Assembly (NCBI RefSeq): GCF_015163075.1
Contig: NZ_JADDXU010000024.1
Location: 62,001 to 126,000, forward strand
Length of the DNA: 64,000 bases
Source of the DNA: Streptomyces justiciae
GTDB taxonomy: Bacteria > Actinomycetota > Actinomycetes > Streptomycetales > Streptomycetaceae
Direction: 5' to 3'
The translations under genes were made by a program, and so were the position numbers. Positions 60,434 through 64,000 of this stretch are shown here, one piece after another (the first letter of the stretch is position 1; the number at the start of each line of letters is the position of its first letter). The notes beneath the pieces are model-generated. The model was given only the letters and a program-made list of their open reading frames with translations, was not told the DNA's origin and ran no database searches.

Positions 60434-61744
60434 CTAACTGCTCCCGCTTGGAGCGGTTGTCGCGGTATTTTCGGGCAGTTTCTGGAGGCGTGGCAGGCCC
60501 GAGGCGGCGACCCACAGTACGCTCAGCGCGGCGCTCACCGTGCCGATCCACAGGGTGGGGCGCAGGCCCAGGGTGGTGCCCAGGGCACCGGCCAGCACCG
60601 CGCCGACGGGGCGGGCTCCGAAGTTGGCTGTCTGAACCACGCCCATCACGCGGGAACGCAAGCTCTCCGGGATGGCGGCGATCAGGTAGCTGTTGGAGGA
60701 GATGTCCATGATCGCGACGCCGCAGCCTGCGCCGAGCTGCGCGGCGATGAGTACCGTGATCACCAGCGGCGTCGGGCCATCGGCCAATGGCACGAGCAGC
60801 AGGGGCAGGCTGAAGCCGAGGAAGCCGGTGACGATGGCCGGGCCGATACCGATCCGCTTCACTACGCGCGGGGCGGCGTACGCGCCGGCCAGCCCGCCGA
60901 GCCCGGTCATGGCGACCACTGCCCCCAACGCCCCTGCCGTCAGGTGTAGTTCGGTGGTTGCGTACAGTGCGAACAGGGTGGCCAGGAGCGTGTTGCACAG
61001 ACTCAGCATGCAGACCCCGGTCAGCAGCAGGCGAGGGTCACGGTTCTCCGTCACCCACCGCAGTCCGGCCATCAGCCCGCCCCCACGACGCGGTGCGGGC
61101 GGCGCTTCCTGGGGCCTGAGACCTCCAAGGCACATCGCCGACACCAGGTAGGTGGTGGCATCCACCAGCAGGGCGAATGGCGCCGACAGCACCTGGACCA
61201 ACGCCCCGCCCGTGCTCGGCCCGGCCACCGAGGCCACCGAACTGCTCCCGGAGAGCAGCGCATTGGCGTCGACGTATCTGTCCGAGGCGACCACGGATGC
61301 GTAGACGTGGTGATTGCAGGCCCGGAACAGCACAGTGAGGGCCCCGACGGTGAACTCCGCCGCGTACAGATGGGCCATGGTCAGCGTTCCCCACGCATAC
61401 GCCAGCGGTATGGAGGCGACCGTGACGAACCGGCCGAGGTCCGCGACGATCATTGCCCTGCGCCGGTTCGTCTGTCGGTCCGCCCAGAGCCCGCCCGGTA
61501 TCGACAGCAGCAGAGAGGGCAGCAGCGCCACCGCAGTGAGCCACCCCATCTGGGCCGCGCCGGCGTCGAGCAACAGCACGGCGGCCAGCGGGATCGCGAG
61601 GTAGTTGATCTCATCCCCGATCAGCGAGGCGCTCCGCGCGCTCCAGTACAGCCGGAACCCCCGCTCCCGCAACAGCCCCACCCGGGGCGAGGTGCCGTCG
61701 GCGGTTCCCTGGCGCTGGTCCGCCCCGATTCCCACCTTGCTCAC
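60434..61744 (-). CDS. MFS transporter (exporter type)
   Basis: ATG 61744 gives 436 residues with about 12 transmembrane helices. A typical MFS_3/EntS-like N-terminus is present (GFRLYWSARSASLIGDEINY), with the motif A-like GLWADRQTNRRRAMI between helices 2 and 3, VASVAGPSTGGALVQVLSAP and the long central loop APPAPRRGGGLMAGLRWVTE. This group exports siderophores and macrolides. Being convergent with the biosynthetic operon it is not co-transcribed, but it may export the product or provide resistance. The link is inference. Confidence 0.88.
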   Translation of the reverse strand: MSKVGIGADQRQGTADGTSPRVGLLRERGFRLYWSARSASLIGDEINYLAIPLAAVLLLDAGAAQMGWLTAVALLPSLLLSIPGGLWADRQTNRRRAMIVADLGRFVTVASIPLAYAWGTLTMAHLYAAEFTVGALTVLFRACNHHVYASVVASDRYVDANALLSGSSSVASVAGPSTGGALVQVLSAPFALLVDATTYLVSAMCLGGLRPQEAPPAPRRGGGLMAGLRWVTENRDPRLLLTGVCMLSLCNTLLATLFALYATTELHLTAGALGAVVAMTGLGGLAGAYAAPRVVKRIGIGPAIVTGFLGFSLPLLLVPLADGPTPLVITVLIAAQLGAGCGVAIMDISSNSYLIAAIPESLRSRVMGVVQTANFGARPVGAVLAGALGTTLGLRPTLWIGTVSAALSVLWVAASGLPRLQKLPENTATTAPSGSS

Positions 61745-62193
61745 CGAGTGGTTCTGGCGGCGACGTCACACGCGCCGTAGGCGCAGGAGCTTGCCGACGG
61801 CGGGACTATGCCTTCCTTCCCCTCTGGCTTCCTCAACGGAATACCACCCCGATTCCCGGCTCACCGCCTCGGACAGCCGCTGATCACCAGTTGGCGTCAT
61901 GACCGGACGGACACGAGTGCCCGGCGGCGCGGGGGCACTCGGTGCCCACTGTGAGGGACTGTCAACTCGGACCGGCCCTATAACTTTTCAGGTTCCCGGC
62001 GGCGCGCTCCTGGCAGAGGATGAGCGACCCCTGATCAACACAGGTGGCACAGAGCACGAGGCACGGCCCGCGCGGCGCCTTGCCGTCTGCCGAACCCTGG
62101 GGAGGGATGGGTCGGCTGACCTGGCGGAGCCTGGGATCACCGCAGTGCCGGAAACCACTTCGACGTCGAAAGCCATCTCACGTGCCTAAGAAG
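61745..62193. other. Interval between exporter and IS110-family transposase
   Basis: No convincing gene. Several short frames exist on both strands without ribosome sites. One edge of the IS110-family element lies somewhere before 62194 and could not be placed because such elements lack long terminal inverted repeats. Confidence 0.4.
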
Positions 62194-63432
62194 TCAAGCC
62201 GCGGCGGCCGGAGCCGCTGACAAGGAGGTGAATGCGTGATGTTCGTCGAAGAGCTGCCGGGTCTGCAGGCAGTGGTAGAGCTGGCCGAGCAGCCGGTTGA
62301 ACAGATGCCGCTGGGCTTGGGCATGCCAGTCCCCCGCCTCGCGTCGGCGGCGGTAGTGCGCGTCGGCTCCGGGCGAGCTCCGCAGCGCGGAGAAGGCCCA
62401 CAGGAAGCCCGCCGTGATCAGGCGGTCGTTCTTGATGTGCCGCCGCCCGACGAACTTCTTCTTGCCCGAGGCGCGGGTGATGGGGGCCGAGCCGGCATAT
62501 GCCTTCAGAGCGCGGGCGTCGGCGAAGCGGTCGCAGTCATCGCCGATCTCAGCGAGCACCCGGGCGCCGAGCTGGACGCCGAGGCCGGGGAAGCTGAGCA
62601 GGATGTCAGCGTCCGGGTGCTCGCGAAAAGACTCTTCCACCGCCTCGGCCAGTTCATCGGCGGCTCGACAGGCGGCGTCCAACTGGACAAGGAGCGCGGC
62701 GAGTTGGTGCCCCATGGCGTCCTCGACGGCCTGCGGCTGGCGGGCGTAGTCACCCCGGAAGATCTCCCGCAGGCGCCGGGCCTCGGCCTCGATGCCGCGG
62801 GTGCGGCTCGCGTGGCGGAGTGCGGCCTGCAACTGGGTTACGGACAGCTTCGCCGCGCGGGCCGGGGTGGGAGCCGCCGCCAGAACGGCGCGGGCTTCCG
62901 GGCGGGCGAGGCCATGTTGCTTGCCCATGAAGGCATCCAGGGCAGCCGGAAAGTAGGTCCGCAGCAGCGATCGGACCTGGTTGACCAGTTGCTGGCGGCT
63001 CCAGACAGCGTCTTGCTGGGCGCGGACGAGCACGGTGATGGCGCGGGCCAGGTCGCTGTCCTGGGACAGCGGGCGGTGGGCGTGCATGTCGGTGCGGAGG
63101 ATGTTCGCCAGGACCAGGGCGTCGCCGGGGTCGGACTTCTTGCGGCTGACGCCGTGCCGGTCGCGGTAGCGGGCGGCGGAGAGCGGATTGACCGCGTAGA
63201 TGTGGCGGTTGCAGGTCCGCAGGGCGGCCACCAGCAGGCCGTGGCTGGTCTCGATGGCCACCGGTATCGGGTTCTCGGGGGTGTCGCCGTGCTCGGCGAG
63301 CAGTTCCAGCAGCACCCGGTAGCCGGCCGCGTCGTCGGTGATCCGCCGCTTGGCCAGCAGCGTGCCAGCTGCGTCGACCAGGGCGACGTCATGGTGGCGT
63401 TCGGCCCAGTCGATCCCGCAGTACACGTTCAA
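62194..63432 (-). CDS. IS110-family transposase (DEDD type)
   Basis: ATG 63432 gives 412 residues. The N-terminal DEDD RuvC-like domain is clear: VYCGIDWAERHHDVALVD (first Asp), VAIETSHGLLVAAL (Glu) and KKSDPGDALVLANIL (Asp pair). The C-terminal transposase_20 domain has DILLSFPGLGVQLGARVLAE, ALKAYAGSAPITRASGKK and the Ser nucleophile region. IS110-family recombinases use a bridge RNA encoded in a non-coding end of the element to choose donor and target. The gene appears intact. Confidence 0.95.
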   Translation of the reverse strand: MNVYCGIDWAERHHDVALVDAAGTLLAKRRITDDAAGYRVLLELLAEHGDTPENPIPVAIETSHGLLVAALRTCNRHIYAVNPLSAARYRDRHGVSRKKSDPGDALVLANILRTDMHAHRPLSQDSDLARAITVLVRAQQDAVWSRQQLVNQVRSLLRTYFPAALDAFMGKQHGLARPEARAVLAAAPTPARAAKLSVTQLQAALRHASRTRGIEAEARRLREIFRGDYARQPQAVEDAMGHQLAALLVQLDAACRAADELAEAVEESFREHPDADILLSFPGLGVQLGARVLAEIGDDCDRFADARALKAYAGSAPITRASGKKKFVGRRHIKNDRLITAGFLWAFSALRSSPGADAHYRRRREAGDWHAQAQRHLFNRLLGQLYHCLQTRQLFDEHHAFTSLSAAPAAAA

Positions 63433-63840
63433 TCCGTACTCCTTACCCTGTGCGTTTGTGCAGGTGACAAGCCTGTGTGGGCCACGCGGCGACCCAATTC
63501 CAGGACTCGAAGGTCCGCCATCTCACCAGCCGTTCGTGACGCCAGCGCCTCGCAGGGGCCTCGATCTTGGGCAGAGCTCGAAGGCTCGGGACAGCGAGGG
63601 GAGGTCACCCTGCGACGGGCTCGCACCACGAAGATCAATGTTCGAGACGGGTGGGTGAGTTCCGCAGCGGCCCGTAGGCGCCGGGCGCCACCGGTCCTTC
63701 GTGAGGCCTCGACGGGCCCGGACCACACAGGAGTCTGGCCGGCGCCCACGCGGCCGCTACGAACCTCACCACTTCGACAGTCCGCCAGCCCTCGTTCGGG
63801 CTGGTCTGGAACCACCTACTCACGAATTAGGACCGCACGC
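63433..63840. other. Non-coding flank upstream of the IS110-family transposase
   Basis: No convincing coding sequence. The part next to the transposase start (about 63433-63600) is where IS110-family elements of the IS621 type carry their bridge RNA gene. I did not fold it reliably and therefore do not annotate an RNA. Confidence 0.4.
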
Positions 63841-64000
63841 ATGCTCACGCTTCTGGCCCCAGGGGTGGACACCCGTGCCCTGGGAGTATCCGCGCTCAGC
63901 CCCGCCACGTTGAAAGGCAGCGGGGGTGGCATCGGTTCCCGCAGGATCGACCATCGCCTCGCCACGGCGAAGGGCACCATCGGTGTCGGTACCCGCCGGT
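63841..64000 (+). CDS. Open frame running off the window end
   Basis: From ATG 63841 the frame (MLTLLAPGVDTRALGVSALS ...) is open to the last base. It has high Gly, Arg and Thr content with good third-position GC. The ribosome site is weak. Only 53 codons are visible and no family is recognised; it may be a real gene or chance. Confidence 0.25.
   Translation, partial: MLTLLAPGVDTRALGVSALSPATLKGSGGGIGSRRIDHRLATAKGTIGVGTRR

Overview
The window is GC-rich DNA of a Streptomyces-like actinomycete. Supporting signs are very high third-position GC, GTG starts behind GGAGG-type ribosome sites, an XRE/DUF5753 + DUF397 pair, an ANTAR regulator, an RsbW-like ATPase and a giant Hint-bearing YD-repeat protein. 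It looks like accessory chromosome or chromosome-arm sequence. Insertion sequences, duplicated genes and decayed copies are frequent, and conflict or immunity-type genes dominate the first three quarters.

Layout. 1-4.9 kb: small membrane and secreted proteins, a decayed DNA-ligase copy and a TRADD-N-type membrane protein. 4.9-6.2 kb: an IS5-family element with perfect 37-bp inverted repeats sits inside a remnant of a helicase-associated (HA) repeat gene. 7-12.6 kb: a membrane-anchored protein, a TIR/NB-ARC/TPR protein, another HA remnant and a PD-(D/E)XK-type protein. 13-23.3 kb: an IS5-family element that uses -1 frameshifting, a SUKH protein, a low-GC pentapeptide-repeat protein, remnants of an integrase and an HNH nuclease, several unrecognised proteins and a glycine-rich secreted protein. 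23.5-30 kb: intact ATP-dependent DNA ligase, GAF-ANTAR regulator, DUF4238 protein, a decayed second copy of the membrane-anchored protein, a second SUKH-like protein, and a frameshifted lipoprotein.

30.5-38.1 kb holds a secreted RHS/YD-repeat polymorphic toxin of about 2370 residues. It ends in a Hint protease and a 98-residue variable tip, and is followed directly by a DUF6188 protein that is probably its immunity factor, then a strong hairpin. 38.7-42.7 kb holds a second TIR/NB-ARC/TPR paralogue followed by a truncated, frameshifted HA helicase. 42.8-46.9 kb is a tightly overlapping two-gene operon: a single-HKD phospholipase-D-like nuclease and a 1099-residue STAND NTPase with an N-terminal Mrr-like nuclease domain. 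This is the best candidate for an undescribed defence system.

47.5-60.2 kb changes character: an XRE/DUF397 pair, a TPR-type regulator, a 2H phosphoesterase and an RsbW-like ATPase lead into a compact + strand operon (51.7-60.2 kb). The operon has a HAD phosphatase, a GT-B-like transferase, a thymidylate-synthase-fold enzyme with Asp where TS has its substrate-selecting Asn, a carbamoyltransferase (frameshifted by one base), a second glycosyltransferase-like protein, a P-loop kinase, an aminoglycoside-kinase-like protein, an epimerase fragment and a KdsB-type CMP-sugar synthetase. An MFS exporter lies on the opposite strand after it. This resembles a small nucleoside or CMP-sugar specialised-metabolite cluster. 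An IS110-family element closes the window.
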